Assembly (NCBI RefSeq): GCF_040436345.1
Contig: NC_133216.1
Span: forward strand, 19,270,792 to 19,334,791
DNA: 64,000 nucleotides
Reading direction: 5' to 3'
Source of the DNA: Pagrus major
Lineage: Eukaryota > Chordata > Actinopteri > Spariformes > Sparidae
Shown here: positions 8,336 to 21,556 of the stretch, piece after piece
Numbering within the stretch: position 1 is the first letter of the stretch
Layout of the letters: each line of letters starts with the position of its first letter
Position numbers and translations under genes: made by a program
Notes under the pieces: model-generated
Seen by the model: only the letters and a program-made list of their open reading frames with translations
What the model was told of the DNA's origin: nothing
Database searches by the model: none

Positions 8336-10255
8336 TTGTAAAGCTTGTTGAGCTGCCCCTAAGTGTCCAATAACTCAGTGAATGTGGGTTTAAATAATTC
8401 AAAAGAAAAAATACCAAAAAAATCCATAAAGCTGGAGGAGACTTTTAAAAAAACAAGATTTTCAAGTTTTATAAAAGGTTGGAGATATCAAAGCAAATGC
8501 TAGATTTAATTATTTCTATAATAACAGACCAAAGCATCTTTCATTAGATGCCCCAGCCTCCTAAATGTCCACTTCTTTAAAACCCAGCACCTCCAGTTTG
8601 CAGTGCATTGTTTCCGGTAAAAATGTCTCAAGCCAAAGCATCATCATGGTTGTTTTTTTAAAGCTTCCTCCAAAGCCAGAAATTATGAAGCTTTCTTCAC
8701 AGACTAGGTATAGTAGACAGACCGTTCAACATAAAGTGGAGGGCCTGTTTAAGGGTACTAGATTGAACCCTTCAACTACTGTGTAGATTCAGAATGGATG
8801 GTGGGGAAGACAACACCTTTCAAGGAGATTGCAGTAAAACAGCAAGGGAATGGAGGAAAATAAATTAAATGGGAAAATGCTTTATGTGATTTGTGTGACC
8901 TGACCCAATAACCACAGCTTAGCTCACCAACAGTTCAATTTAGATAAGGGTCAGAAGAAGGAACCCTCAAGAGTAATCTATTTTCACTCTCCTGGTTTCA
9001 AGGCCGTCCACTGTCTCTTCAGCTGCAGTAATGTGAATTTTTATCATGCAATGTTATCAAAAGGTTAAAATTTTGTTCCCATGTGAGCTGTGGTTGAATC
9101 TGGCCACCCTTAGCATGTTGTTGCCCATCGAAAGTTAAAGATCAGTTATTTTTGGAGTGAAAAACGGGCAAGAGAAAAAAGAACTGCAGTACAATGAATG
9201 ATCTAATTTAGGGTGGAGGCTCATCACGTTAAATGAGCCTGGATAATGTTTCAGAAGGATGGGGTTGGATGAATTGACTAAAAGACAAACAGGCACAATG
9301 AGAAGGAGGTTACACTTCGCAGAGGAAGACAGGAAGAGCTGGGGAAAAAGAAGGAAGAGAACTGATGAAAAAAGTAGACACAAAAAGCCTTCAGGCTGAG
9401 AGAAGGCTTTAGAGAGACAGACAGACGTTGCAAAGTGACACACAGACAGATGATGAGGAGGTGGAGGAGAGCTGATGAAGTCACTGAGGCGTGTAGAAAA
9501 GAACGGTGAGAATATGACCCATAACTGAGACACGATGTAGCGAGACAGTGCTGCCCTGCATCACACACAGCGAGGCGACATGCAGCAGAGATGAATAGAA
9601 GGAGCACTGTCGATCTGTCCTTTCTTTCCAAGAGAAAGGCCTTTTTCTCTGGTCCATGTCTAACGCGAGAAAAAAAACACACTTGACCATGGCGGCTTAT
9701 GGTTGCATTCAATTTCTCCACTCACACCCAGTCATTCTATCGTGATTACTTTTTTTGTTGCGGTGCATCGCAGATTGCCTCATCGCCAAGGACGAGAGGA
9801 GTGTGGAGTTTGTTTAGACGCGTGTGGGTGAAGACTTGAATTCAGCCTCAGAACACTTTTTACTCCAGTTTTTTCTTCTCTTGATTTGAGAAATTCACTC
9901 AAACACATACGGACATAAGCAGTCACCCATTCACACACACACACACACACACCATCATTTCTCCGTCCTTCCCGATCTCCAGTCACATCCGCCCTCCTTG
10001 TCCCTTGCTCCCATCTTCCTCCCTCTTTCACACTACATTATAGAACAGCTTTCATTTAGGTATGAATATTAGATATTTCTTTTGAATAATGGAGAACGAC
10101 CGTATGTGAGGAATCTGCAGACATAAGGAGAAAAAGGACAGTCGTACTTGTGGGTCCTCACTCGCACATTTAAAATAGTCCAATAAAAATGACATTCTCA
10201 GATCCAAACTGTTCCATTAAATAAATGATTAACTCAAAGTGCAAGTCAAGACATG

Positions 10256-10298
<43 letters not shown>

Positions 10299-10444
10299 TT
10301 TCTGTGTGTGGCTACTGCAAGCCTCTTCATATTATGACTCAAAGGAGCAAGTGAAATTCTTTGTAGGTGTTTTTTTTGTGCTTTCCGCTTTATTTTACGG
10401 CCTTTGAACGCATGAAACACACTGAGGGTTTTGATTTACACATA
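8336..10444. other. No gene seen
   Basis: The stretch is AT-rich with a short (CA)n at 9932-9952, and 8395-8470 shows weak similarity to 10620-10690. The long minus-strand frame at 9278-9721 is a Ser/Phe/Leu-rich translation of a purine-rich tract, not a credible protein. Confidence 0.5.
10259..10297. repeat. (TG)n microsatellite
   Basis: About 19 TG units without interruption. Confidence 0.95.
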
Positions 10445-10615
10445 ACTTCTAAAACCTTCATGGGTGAGATTGTACCGAATGCTGAGCTGAAGTCAACATA
10501 CTGATGTAGCTGTTGTTGTTTTCAATGTAGTTGAAGACTGAGTGGAGGGCAGTGGATACGGCAACATTCACTAATAATAGGCTGGTTGATTCACCATTTC
10601 AACTTTATGTGGTGA
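10445..10615 (-). pseudogene. LINE reverse transcriptase fragment, copy 2
   Basis: This is homologous to 8176-8330 at the DNA level. On the minus strand it reads about NNNSYI, then after a small deletion and frame change VDFSSAFGTI. It therefore keeps the motif-A Asp that copy 1 has lost but is broken by the deletion. It derives from the same LINE family as copy 1. Confidence 0.6.
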
Positions 10616-10699
10616 CAGTATTTCAAAAAAATCATAACACTCGGGGAGACTTTAAAGATTTTAAAGATTTAAAAAAGAATGGACAAAATCGCAGAGATA

Positions 10700-13308
10700 T
10701 CCCGATGTATGCCCCTTGAATGTATGAAACAGTCTCATAAGTTGTTGAAAGTTTTAAACATGACTTCTAAAAGGTTGACGACAAGCACACAACAAATGTT
10801 TTGTTTCTTAGTTCCTGGAAAGTGAAGTTTAGGAGATTACATTTATTACAGCGTCATATTGGGAGGAAACGGGGCAAAGGGATAAGAGAGAGTAGGAAGA
10901 CGGAAACAAACAAATAACACAAACCCTGAGGCACCAGAGTCACTTTAAATTGATGGAAGTGATTCACTGCTGTGTCTGCGGGCATGTGTGTGTGTGTAGT
11001 TAGGTATTAACCATAAAACAGTTTGTTCTGGCAGCACAGGAACCTCACGGCGCACTTTATTCTTACAGACTATTCAATTACCTGAATTACCTGGTGCACA
11101 AGCTTAAAGAGCTTAAACACGCACGCAAGAACACTCACACATACACACATACACACGCAGACACTCCTCGCGCAAAGAAAACATGCATAAAAAAGCACAT
11201 AAACTCACATACAGACACCATACAGACAAACAACACACCAAACGCTGCATAAAGAAAACTGCAAACATCAACATGACAGAGGAAAACACAGATTTGAGCC
11301 GCATTTAAATGAGATTAAGAGCTTTACCTCCCGAGTGACATATTCTAGTCGGGTTTTGCTTTGTGAAACTACTGGATCTTCAGTGGCAGGCATACACGCA
11401 CGCACGCACACACACACACACACACGCATATAATTGGATGGCAGTTTAGTGGATGTTGAGTCACAGCTATGAGCGGGGATGCAGGCATGATTCCTGTTTA
11501 TTCCATGTGGTTTGACTCCACATATATGACAGGAAATTCAAACTGTTTTCTACCTTACTTGTTTTTTGTTTGTTTGTATGTTTGTTTGTTTTAACCAACC
11601 TTAACACTCATCTACATTAAAATAAAATGACATTTAACTACAGCTCGACTCAAATGCGTGCAGCAAATGATATCTACTTTTTCAGTCCTGTCCGTCATGT
11701 TTAGAAGTTTCCCTGCCCCGACACTCCTGATTCAAATGTTCAGCTCGTCATCAAGCTCTGCTGAAGTCTGGTAACGACCCATTCATTTGAATCAGGTGTC
11801 TCAGTCTCTTGAAGTAGGGTACAATATTGCAAAAAATGACTTTTTACCTTCACAAAACAAGAAAAATAATAATCAGTGATGTTGATATAATGACTAAATG
11901 GGTAAAGACAATTATTAGAACACATAGAACAGCCTGGTAAGTAAAAAAAATGGCATTGCTTTACTGTAAGACCAGGTTAACCCAAATCTAAGATGATATA
12001 TAGTCTCATGACCCAATATAATATCAATAGATTATCCAGCACTATCTTCAAGACAGTTTTTCAGAACATCATGTTGTAACCTGGGAGGAACATGGAGGGA
12101 ACATAAATCATATTTTTTTACTCATTCCTTGGTGCGGTGAGGGAATAGTGCTAAAATAATCACCTGCTTTCACCCAGCCTTAGTTCTTGGCAGCGTTGCA
12201 AGCCTGTGCGACAAACAGAGTTGGCAGAGCTCACAGGTGGCAACACTGCCAATCATGTCCTGGTCGCTGCATGACTCTTACAGGTTGGTCAGGACGCGTG
12301 TTCAGCAGGGAAGGGGCAATGTGCAGGAGACAACATGAAACTCCCAAGGTGAATCTCCATACTGTGTATTCAAAGAGGCGACTGGCGGTCCCCTGGACAA
12401 GAGACGGCTGCCAGGTACACACACCGCATACACAATGTGAATATTAAATGAATGAATGTCGTCCTGTCTTTCTTTATTGCATTACATGCTTTTATCAGTA
12501 GCTATTGAATTTTCTTTTAAGAACCCTTTTCGGGCGGCTATGTCAGATCTATCCAGGGACTAGCCATTTTTCCAACTCTTGCACACAGAAGTCTATTAAT
12601 GTGCACTGCATCTGATAAATAACCTAACAAATACGACTAAGCTAACTTACTGAGTACATTTGAACATGTTATCATAAAAAGAAATCTGTCCTTTCATCTA
12701 AAATTTATTATACACACATATTGATCTCCTTTCCTCCCTACATATACTGAACCCCTCTGAATCTGCCCAAGGTCTTCTCACTATTTCCATCCAACCCTCT
12801 GACAAGCTCCCCGCTCATCTCTTATTGATAAGCTTCAACATGTTACCCTGATCACTCTCTTATCTACCTTACCCAACCTCTCGCTCTCATCCTACCTACA
12901 AACCACCAACCCCTAGGAAAGAAAAAAAAACAAACATTTGATCTCTTCCATTCCCCACGTCACTCCAGAAAAATAAGAAACAGCAGAGCAAATAACACAA
13001 CACACATACACTCAACCTGTCTGCCTCTCAAAATAGATGGAGGGAACACAGTGAATCCAAAAACAACATGAAAAAAGGAAATAACAGCCTTCGGAAAACA
13101 ACATCACGCAGTGACAGATTTCACCGAGTGACCGCTCCGAGCAGGAAAGCGTGTCGTCGTGTGGTTTGTCTGTGAATTATAAATTATTCTGTGTCTTGTG
13201 TGTCTGAGCATGTGAGAGAGACCCGTCTGGGAGATCTGCGGCTGGTCGGACCAAAAAAGGTGCAAATAACAGGAAACACATGGTAGTGAAGGCTACAAAG
13301 AGCATCTG

Positions 13309-13339
<31 letters not shown>

Positions 13340-13750
13340 GATGCACAGAGCCACTGTAATAGATGTTTTCTAGGGAGGTTTCAGTAGCTGTAGCTGTGTT
13401 CCTTATCACAATATAGGAATGCAGATGCTGTCAAATGCTTCACTGGAACACACTCTGTGTATTTACCGTGTGTAGATAAGTTCACATGATTTTTACGATT
13501 TATTTTACATGAGCTACTATATTTTATATTAGAGGAAAGCTCAGAAAACCTAAACATAAGATACTGCAGCTCATCAGGAGATGTATTAACGTGCCCCAAC
13601 ACAAGTAACATGCACATTGATATCCAGCAGAAGAGATCAGGTCTGGATTACAGAAGTCATAAGTTAGGAAATCATTCCAGTAAATTACTTAAGTCATAAC
13701 GTCTGTTGTGTCAACAGCTGTCTAGACGATGAATTAAAACAAGACACAGT
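10700..13750. other. No gene seen; CA repeats and one half of an inverted repeat pair
   Basis: Contains CA-rich stretches (11124-11160, 11401-11425, 13309-13337) and the repeat copy at 11451-11545. The frame at 12187-12447 is rich in Cys and Arg but shows no domain and no splice context I trust. Confidence 0.45.
11451..11545 (+). repeat. Interspersed repeat, copy 1 of an inverted pair
   Basis: This 95-bp sequence (GGATGTTGAGTCACAGCTAT ... ATTCCTGTTTATTCCATGTG ... GGAAATTCAAACTG) recurs in reverse complement at 15320-15415 with a small number of differences. A CA run lies beside each copy, so the repeated unit probably extends further. Confidence 0.8.
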
Positions 13751-13754
13751 CAAC

Positions 13755-14230
13755 AGTCATGCTAGCGGCTCTGTGAGGCTGTACTCAGACACAGATGTGC
13801 TACAAGCTGAATACTAACATCCGTATGCTAACATGCTGACAATGCTAACACACTGATGTTGATCAGGTATAATCTTTACCAATGTAATTTAGTTTGTTAG
13901 CAACTTTCTGCTTGCTGACCTGATGACACTAGATGAAAAATCAGAGGAAAGTTATTTTTATTCATCCCGAGGGGGGACATGAGTGTGTGGGCGTGATTTA
14001 ATTGCATCATTGTTTTGCCAATCCATCCAATAGTTGTTGAGACATTTCACTCAAAGCAACAAACTCATGGAGGCACATATAAAGTAAATGTCTGGGGATC
14101 TCCAAAGTCTAAGGAATTCATCCTCTGGGACATTTTGTTATAAGCCATCCAGTATATGGTGAGATACTTCACTGGATATGTGAAAACTTTGACCTGCAGG
14201 TGGCACGAATTTAAAAGTCAGAGCAAATTA
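13755..14230 (+). repeat. Common teleost interspersed repeat
   Basis: Hallmarks are CATGCTAGCGGCTCTGTGAG, the ATGCTAACATGCTGACAATG block, GATGACACTAGATGAAAA, ATTCATCCCGAGGGGGGACA, CCAATCCATCCAATAGTTGT and a second ATTCATCCTCTGGGACA. I recall this text as an abundant percomorph repeat; the family name is not known to me. No coding capacity. Confidence 0.6.
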
Positions 14231-15319
14231 AATGATTCTGCCGATTAGTTGTATTTTCTGGGTAAGAACTGACGAATGGAAAGTCTGTTAGCCCACATTA
14301 GCACATTATTGCGATGCAAGTTGAGAGCGGAACGTCTTCTTTGATCATAAAACCACCAGTGTGCATTGAAAAGCATGCTAATATTCTACTTTGAAGATAT
14401 CTAACTGTTGGTTTAAATTAATATGAGTAACTTACAAGTGTCAGACATTGGAAAGTCTCCGATTGGAACATTAATCATGAAAGAAAAAATGGTCACAATA
14501 AATCTCTACCAACATCTTAGCAGTGAAATATTTCATTTGAAAGAAATCTGCTGCGTCTTTCTGATAAGAGGCGTGTAAGAAGTGTCAAGGAACTGAGAAA
14601 ACAGAGAAAGTTTTAGCTGTGCCCTTGAATCCAAAGCCGTCTGCTCAGAATACAGTACCTGTTTACCCAGTGGCTGCTGCCTGCAGGTACCGTATGATTC
14701 AGAAGACCCAATAAGAGTGAGACTTCTCGTATAAAAACCCCCGAAGCCACTAAATAAACAATAAATAAAAACTTTAGCTAAACCACAGCTGGGCTCTGGA
14801 TGTCTGTGGTCTTTGCACAAGCACAAACATACACAGACACAGACACACACACACACACACACACTCCATCACACTTTATCCTCAGCTACTTTATAAAACC
14901 TTTGCATTCCAAGGTTGTTTCCCTGAATCGCTTGGTAAACACACAGCCACTTATGTTACGGGAATGTGAGCCGCACTAAACACACTGTTTAGCTTTAACT
15001 TCCCACTGTTGGTAACAGCTGCTATGAGGGGAAAACACATGGGAACTTACTTGTAAAGCCTCAGTAATAATGATAATAGTTTCAAAATAAAGGTAAAATG
15101 ACAGATTGTTTCACATTTGTTGACAGGGCTGTTATTTTAAGTAACAGCATAATATATAAAACACTGCAAAGGAGATGGTTTAGTAAATGTTTCTACAACA
15201 TAGATCTTTTATTAAATGTTATATTTCTTCCATATTGGGCAAAAGCTCAGTTCCCTGTTCAGCTTGTAATGTAGATGTTGTTGTGTGTAGCACAGGTAGT
15301 TTAAGATTAGTCTAGTTAA
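14231..15319. other. No gene seen
   Basis: Unremarkable AT-rich sequence with a (CA)n at 14842-14864. The frame at 14862-14533 on the minus strand begins inside that microsatellite and is not credible. Confidence 0.45.
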
Positions 15320-15415
15320 CAGTTTGAATTTCCTGTTGGTTCATGTGGAATCAAACCACATGGAATAAACAGGAATCATGCCTGGATTCAGGCTCATAGC
15401 TGTGACTCAACATCC
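15320..15415 (-). repeat. Interspersed repeat, copy 2 of an inverted pair
   Basis: Reverse-complement match of 11451-11545, about 3.8 kb away. It shares the GATTCCTGTTTATTCCATGT core and both flanks. Confidence 0.8.
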
Positions 15416-15416
15416 C

Positions 15417-16644
15417 ATTGTTTGTGTGTGTGTGACAGCATCTGTATTCCAACAATAATGTGATAAAGACCACAGAGACCGACCGCCCCTTCCCCCAAAA
15501 AACATGTTACAGTGACTGTGTGTGTGTTGTGTTTATATCATGTTGATATTAGTCTATAACACTAGTCACAAGCCTATCCTCATTAAATAAAAAGGAAAGC
15601 AGCTTATTATATTGTACATTTACGTTTGTTGTTAGACAGCGACCTCTAGGGGCTGTAGTAGTTATTACAGCTTCAAAGGAGGAAGTGAGGGGAGATAATA
15701 TAAAGACTGTAAAGTCCGTATAGGGAGGAGGTCAGGGATGGACGGTCAGGATAACCAAGCACAGGACCTTCATTCCTACAGTTCAGTTCAGTCGTTAGGT
15801 ATGAGGAATGTGTTACTATAGCCACATAATGTAGCCTTCTCAGACAGACATCATTGAGGATATGCAGACATAAATGTCACTTACTTAATAAAGACAAATT
15901 GTTACATAACAGGTGAAGTCTGCAGGACTACTTGCCTAAACATATCATCACTCCAGAAAATCAGAAGCATCTTCAAGGCCAAACAAATCAGACATGACTT
16001 CACCCACTGAGTAAACAACCAGCATGAACTGCTAACCTCTGAGCAACATTCCCCACCGCAAAAACACACTGGTCATACAGATTATGCCTCACTGTCCGTA
16101 TGAGTTGATTTTGACAAGGTCTCCAAAATGTGATTGCTTCACTCTGGTGTGGGTAAAATCCCAGCTGGAGAGGACAGAGAAATCACCTCATGCTCTGTTC
16201 CGTCATCCTGAAGGAGATGTTTCCGGCATTAGTCTGTTAGCTTTTGTTTTTACTGGAGCAAAGTCACGTTGAAAACTTTGGGCTAACTTCGGGAAGTTTT
16301 CTTTAAAGACAAGGACAGAAGCGGAGTGACGGAGGAGAAAATAAGTTGTTCTAATCGGCTCTGGTGTGAGCTGTTGAGTTGGAAAGACGCTTCACAGAAG
16401 AGTCATTGAACATCCAAAATAGAGTCTTTTAAAAGCTTTATTATTTTACGTAATGTAAATGTCATTTGAGGACTGTTTCCTGGATTGGTCTGGAAAACAC
16501 ATGAGTAATCATGAGCAGTACAGGAAGTTCCAACTACACTGACTGTGTGACCCTTTTGTTCGTTCTTGGGTTTTTATTAAAATTTCCTGAATGTGTGTGT
16601 GATCACACAGTAGCAGACATACATACTGTTTATCTGCGTCGGTG

Positions 16645-16685
<41 letters not shown>

Positions 16686-16833
16686 AAACGAAAGGAAGTC
16701 TGTTCTCTGACACGTCGGTCTGACCGCCATAACTCATCCAAACACACAGATACATACCCACACAATAGATACAGCATGTAGTTACCAATGTTGGCAATTA
16801 CACCGAAATGAACACACAATTGCAAACAGATAG

Positions 16834-16869
<36 letters not shown>

Positions 16870-17026
16870 GCACTCACAGTGTCACTAAATAAAGTCCAGA
16901 CTGGCTGCCCTTGATGCCCCTCGGCTACATAATTTATAGTGAGTGTGTGACCTGTTTTTGATGATGTTGGTGGAAACTTCCAGACAATTATTCATGTCTG
17001 TGCAGACTCCTGACTCAGGGATACAC

Positions 17027-17064
<38 letters not shown>

Positions 17065-19047
17065 TAGATATATAGATAGATATATATATATATTAGTGCA
17101 ATACAATGTGCTGGAGGGGAAAAAGTCTGTTTGGCTCCAGGCTGCTTATTTGTTACTTCTGATAAACATTTAGTTTTTCCAAGACTTCAGCTATGCAACA
17201 AGGGACACGTGTTGGGTGTCGACACAGGTGTTGATTCACAGTGACATAGGCAGTACTCACAAGCATTTTACCTTACAAGGAGGACATTTGATTAAATGTT
17301 AATATCAAAAATGTAATTTAATGGTGCTTTAAGACATCCAAACGGTAAATATATCATGCTCAATGTATAATGTATGCACCCCTTGGGCAGTTCTGACAAG
17401 ATGCATCGTCACTCCATATTTAATGAAAATTGCAATTATGGTGAAGTAGATGAAAAATATAAATTACAGCGTCCCGCTCACAGCAGTCAATGTAATATTT
17501 TACACATGGACACTGTGTTAAAATGTGTCATACAGTATCACCCTCTGTCAAAATCAAGCCAGTGGTGTCAGAACCTCTACATCACGGGGAATCACTTGGA
17601 CTTTTAATTAATTAAGGTCAGGATATTGATGGATGAATTCATAAAACTGACATTTATTTAACATGTACCAAGGTTAGGACAACTTTCTCTTAACATGGGT
17701 CACAGAGGACATGTCAGTGCACAGTAATCAATATCTTCCCAGCTTTCATTGCAAATTAGAATTGACTTCAAGATCCTTTTGCTTGTCTGTGAAGCGCTGA
17801 GTGGCCTTGCTCTCAACCACCAACACTTCTCTGGGTCATGTGGTGCTCGACTTCTTCCTGAACCGAGTCCTAATTCAGAACTCTTTTTATAAGTATGTAA
17901 TGCTGCTCTTGAGATCAAAATACTTGAGATCAGACTGTGAAATGAACTGAGGATTATTCATAATAATTTTGTATTCTTAATTTTAGCACAAAGGCCAAGG
18001 AACAAGAAAAAATACCTAACTTAAGTGAAAAATGACTAAATTACTATTAAAGAGAATGATGTGTGGCCTCTTTCTATCTAGATTCCCTGACAGTTTAAGG
18101 CTTATAACTTGACATTCAAAGACGTAATAACATTTAAACATGGAGATATTCTCCATCTCTACTGGAAACCATTCAGCATTACCCTCATTTGTTTACACAA
18201 AAGTGGCAGTCAAGAATGAAAAAAGAGAGCTTAAGGGAGCAGTTCAAACCCTGGTTTCCTTCTCATCTCCACACAGCTGACCAATCACGGCGTGAAGTGG
18301 GTGTGATTGACTGATTTTCTGTTTTTAGAGATTTCAAGTTTTAAAACGTGTGAAGAGAGAGGGTTTCCTATCCGACCATCAAGCGAGCAGCTCTGATGAA
18401 GCACAATGACCTTTAAAGTTCAATAAAGATTAACATGGAGGCTGGTGGCTTTCAGATTGACGGGCCTTTTTTCCACTGAACATCTTGTGAGTTGTCCTTG
18501 GAGGAAAAGCACAGGTGTTGCTCGAAACGTTAACGATGTCTGAGTTCCACTGAACAAAGCAGGTGAGTCAGCGTGGACAATGGATCCTTTTCACAACGGA
18601 CATTTTGACCCATCAAAGCAGGAAAGGCACCGCTGTGACCAATAGTGTTAACGCGTGGGCCATTGTGTTCAGTGTCACAAACCAGAGCCCTTTAACTATC
18701 TCACCGAAATTGAATACTTGGGTTTTTCCTGCTGTGACGAATAAATACGTCTACTATGGAGAATCTGAAGATCATGGGACCGCCTAAAAGTGATTCACAT
18801 GGCTGGGACGCACTTGTTGTTGCCAGGGTTTATGACTCATGAAGTTATTGAAGTTGCTGCCTAATGTTGTTGGAATATTACATCAAATTTACATTTTTTG
18901 GTCCGACAACAAGTGTGTCCTGGCCATGTTTATCACTGACCCCGACCCTGTCCCCTCCAAAAAGTTTCCATTTAGTTTTAAAACAAGTCCCCATCTGCTT
19001 GCAAAGCTGTTTTGCTGTGAAGCTCCAGAAATGTTTTGTCGTTTACG
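15417..19047. other. No gene seen; microsatellites
   Basis: Contains (TG)n at 16645-16682, (CA)n at 16837-16865 and a (TA)n/TAGA tract at 17032-17094. The other open frames are short and match no family I recognise. Confidence 0.45.
17032..17094. repeat. (TA)n with TAGA interruptions
   Basis: About 63 bp of alternating TA with two TAGATAGA clusters. Likely polymorphic. Confidence 0.9.
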
Positions 19048-19127
19048 TAACTTCATCCAGTTTTCCATCGGCATGGAGGTGAGTAGATGATAACTATATT
19101 TTCATTTTTTGGTGAACTCATCCTTTA
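19048..19127 (+). repeat. Terminal piece of a teleost DNA-element family
   Basis: CAGTTTTCCATCGGCATGGA, GGTGAGTAGATGATAACT and GGTGAACTCATCCTTTAA match, from memory, the end of a common fish non-autonomous repeat that finishes ...GTGAACTATCCCTTTAA. The matching left end was not located. Confidence 0.35.
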
Positions 19128-21349
19128 ATTCACTTGTGTTTTGTCCATTTGCATGTGTTTTTGTAAGCTGTAAGGCACTCAGCTCACTCAGAGTATTTTG
19201 ACATCTGACTGAGGATGCAGCACGATGTCAGGGAAGTATGTCACTTTCAATTCGAGGAGGGACCACAAAAATGACAAGCGCAATTCATCTCAAGATGCTT
19301 TGATTGTCGTATCTGTTACACCACTTCATGTCGCCTCCTCATCTTCCCTCCTTTTGATGGAAAAGCTCCACTTTGCGGCAACCATTTTGCGTCATCCTAA
19401 ATTTCAAACAGGGGCCTCGTACTGTAACTGCACCAGTGAAAGCAGCGATGGGGAAGGCAGGATACTGACTCATGTGGGTAGGAGTGTTAAAAGCATTTTG
19501 GAGCCATTAACACCATTTTCTCTCCCTTCACGGCCTTTTAAAAGCAATGCAGTCTGACACTGTGTCTGTTTCAGCGCTGTGAGCGCCGACTGTGTATCTG
19601 TCTCTAATAGAAAGAGTGAAATCATGTTGGATGGAGATGAGTCAACCTCACACTCCTCCCTTGAAGAAGTTTTTCCACCTCCTCCTCCTCTCCATCTTCC
19701 TCGCTCTCTAAAGCAGATGTGAACATGCTCCTCATTTTTCTTGCATCCATTAGACGAGCACTCTGAGATTTTATCTGTCTTACATGCATTTAATGTCTCT
19801 GCTTTTTTTGTCCATCATTTCTTTTCTGAGCCGGGACTTCCATGAGGCTCTCCCTCGTCTTTGTCCTCTTTGAAACACTTTCACTTTACATTTGATTTCT
19901 TCCTTTCACTCAGTATGTCTTTAGCCTTTTAATCCATCATACCAATTTATTTTGTTTTCTTTTCAATTTTTGCTGTGATACTCTTGCTCTTTTTTTCTAT
20001 ATACATCTGTAATGTCTTCTTTTCCCTTTAGTGGTTTTCATGCAGTAAAACATGAGAATGAAATCTTTAGTTGTCCTCTTGTTGTGGACATTGTAAATGT
20101 ATTTGTCTTACATTTCCTTCTGACCATTTTTCTTGGTGCTACGTCTTGCCTGTTTAATGCTTCAGGTTTTAATATGAGTGATACACCTAACAATTTTTCC
20201 TCTACATATATCTTTCTTTTTCTTTACTGCAGATGTGTTCAATCCTGCCAACAGAAAACTCCCCCGCCTCTCATCTTCCTCTCTCCTCACACTCCTGTTG
20301 TCCCATATTTCCTCTCTCCTTCTTTTTCTCTCGTTCTGTCCCTACCTAAGCTTCTTCCTCTGCCTTTCTTGTTTTACTTCCAACTATATTTCTCATTCTG
20401 TGTCCCGTCTTGAATTTATTCTCCAAACATTTTTTCATCGTAAAAAAGTGTTCATCATAGTTTCCCAGAGCCTGAGTGCCTCTTTAATGACATTTAAGAA
20501 GCTGGAACCAGCAAATGTTTGACACTTTTGCTTGAAAAATGACTGAAACAATTAATTATCAAAATATTTGGGAATCAACTCTCTTTTTCGTACGACTAAT
20601 CTCTTAATCAATCTGCAAGGATTAATTGATTAAGCAGCATATGGATGCCTTCGATGCCTTCGTTGCAAGTCAGCAGCTTGGTCCTCCAAAGTGGTCCACA
20701 GCAGCGATAACATCATCAGACTTTTTACTGTATTATGCTGTAATCTATTAATAACACAGATAACATGCGGCAACTTCAACTCCAATCACTGTGTGTAATA
20801 TCTGTGATGATTTACAACACATTTAAACACAGGTTACTCGCTTATGGCCTCAAACACATTATCTCAAAGCATTCTGGGCATTTTCACCCACCTACCCCCA
20901 ACACGCTACAGTATAATACCCTTACTGCAACATTTCTTTACAGTATAATGACGTTCCTGCAGCTTAGTTTTATGGCCTGATATCTTTACAGTAGGTTTAG
21001 TACATTGCCCTTTCCTGTTTCTCTCCACGATATCCATTAAGTTATTTACACTGCTGGAAAATATGTCACACCCGACACACTTGTGAACAGACTGAAAATG
21101 TCAGTGACACATTTTCTCTCCTCTGTAACTGTTGTTGTTGTGAACAATAGAATACAGCAAATTCCTAATACTCAGTGAGTCACTGTAAAATAAATGAAAC
21201 ATCATGAACAATAAACAGAATGCAATGTATGTGACTGTAGTGACCTGGAAAAAATAAATGGTATTTTATTGAGCATTTGCAGTAAGTAACTAGAAATTAC
21301 AGCAAAGTCTAACAGTGTGAACTGTCAAGATGGCAACCACTGAGCTCCT
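19128..21349. other. No gene seen; pyrimidine-rich patches
   Basis: Two pyrimidine-rich stretches (19660-19720 and 20260-20420) give long plus-strand frames rich in Phe, Leu, Pro and Ser that are compositional. No exon or RNA gene recognised. Confidence 0.45.
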
Positions 21350-21556
21350 TCATCTAGGGGAAGAAAAGTAGTTGGAGGGTGTCAGATCAGGTGAATAAGG
21401 GCGGGTGTTAGATGATGAGAAATCCGCATTCCTGGACTGCAGCCACAGTCGCTGTGGACTTGTTGTCTCCGTCAGTGCTGACGTGGAATTTTCAATCACC
21501 TGAAACAGAAATACCTCTAAAGTTATTAACTTCAAACTTTCTGCATGATCACTCAA
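21350..21556 (-). pseudogene. Mariner-type transposase relic
   Basis: The minus-strand frame ends RPYSPDLTPSNYFSSPR, matching the mariner D34D third-catalytic-Asp block (PYSPDLAPSDYFLFP). The upstream IENSTSAL corresponds to the second-Asp block (DN with flanking small residues), but its Asp is now Glu. The frame stops just after the motif and upstream homology fades quickly, so only a short broken piece remains. Confidence 0.5.

Noticed and set aside
9278-9721. 147-residue minus-strand frame
   Set aside because: Ser/Phe/Leu-rich translation of a purine-rich tract with no splice or promoter context.
12187-12447. Possible Cys-rich exon
   Set aside because: A GT follows the CTGCCAG at the right place, but there is no recognisable domain and no partner exon.
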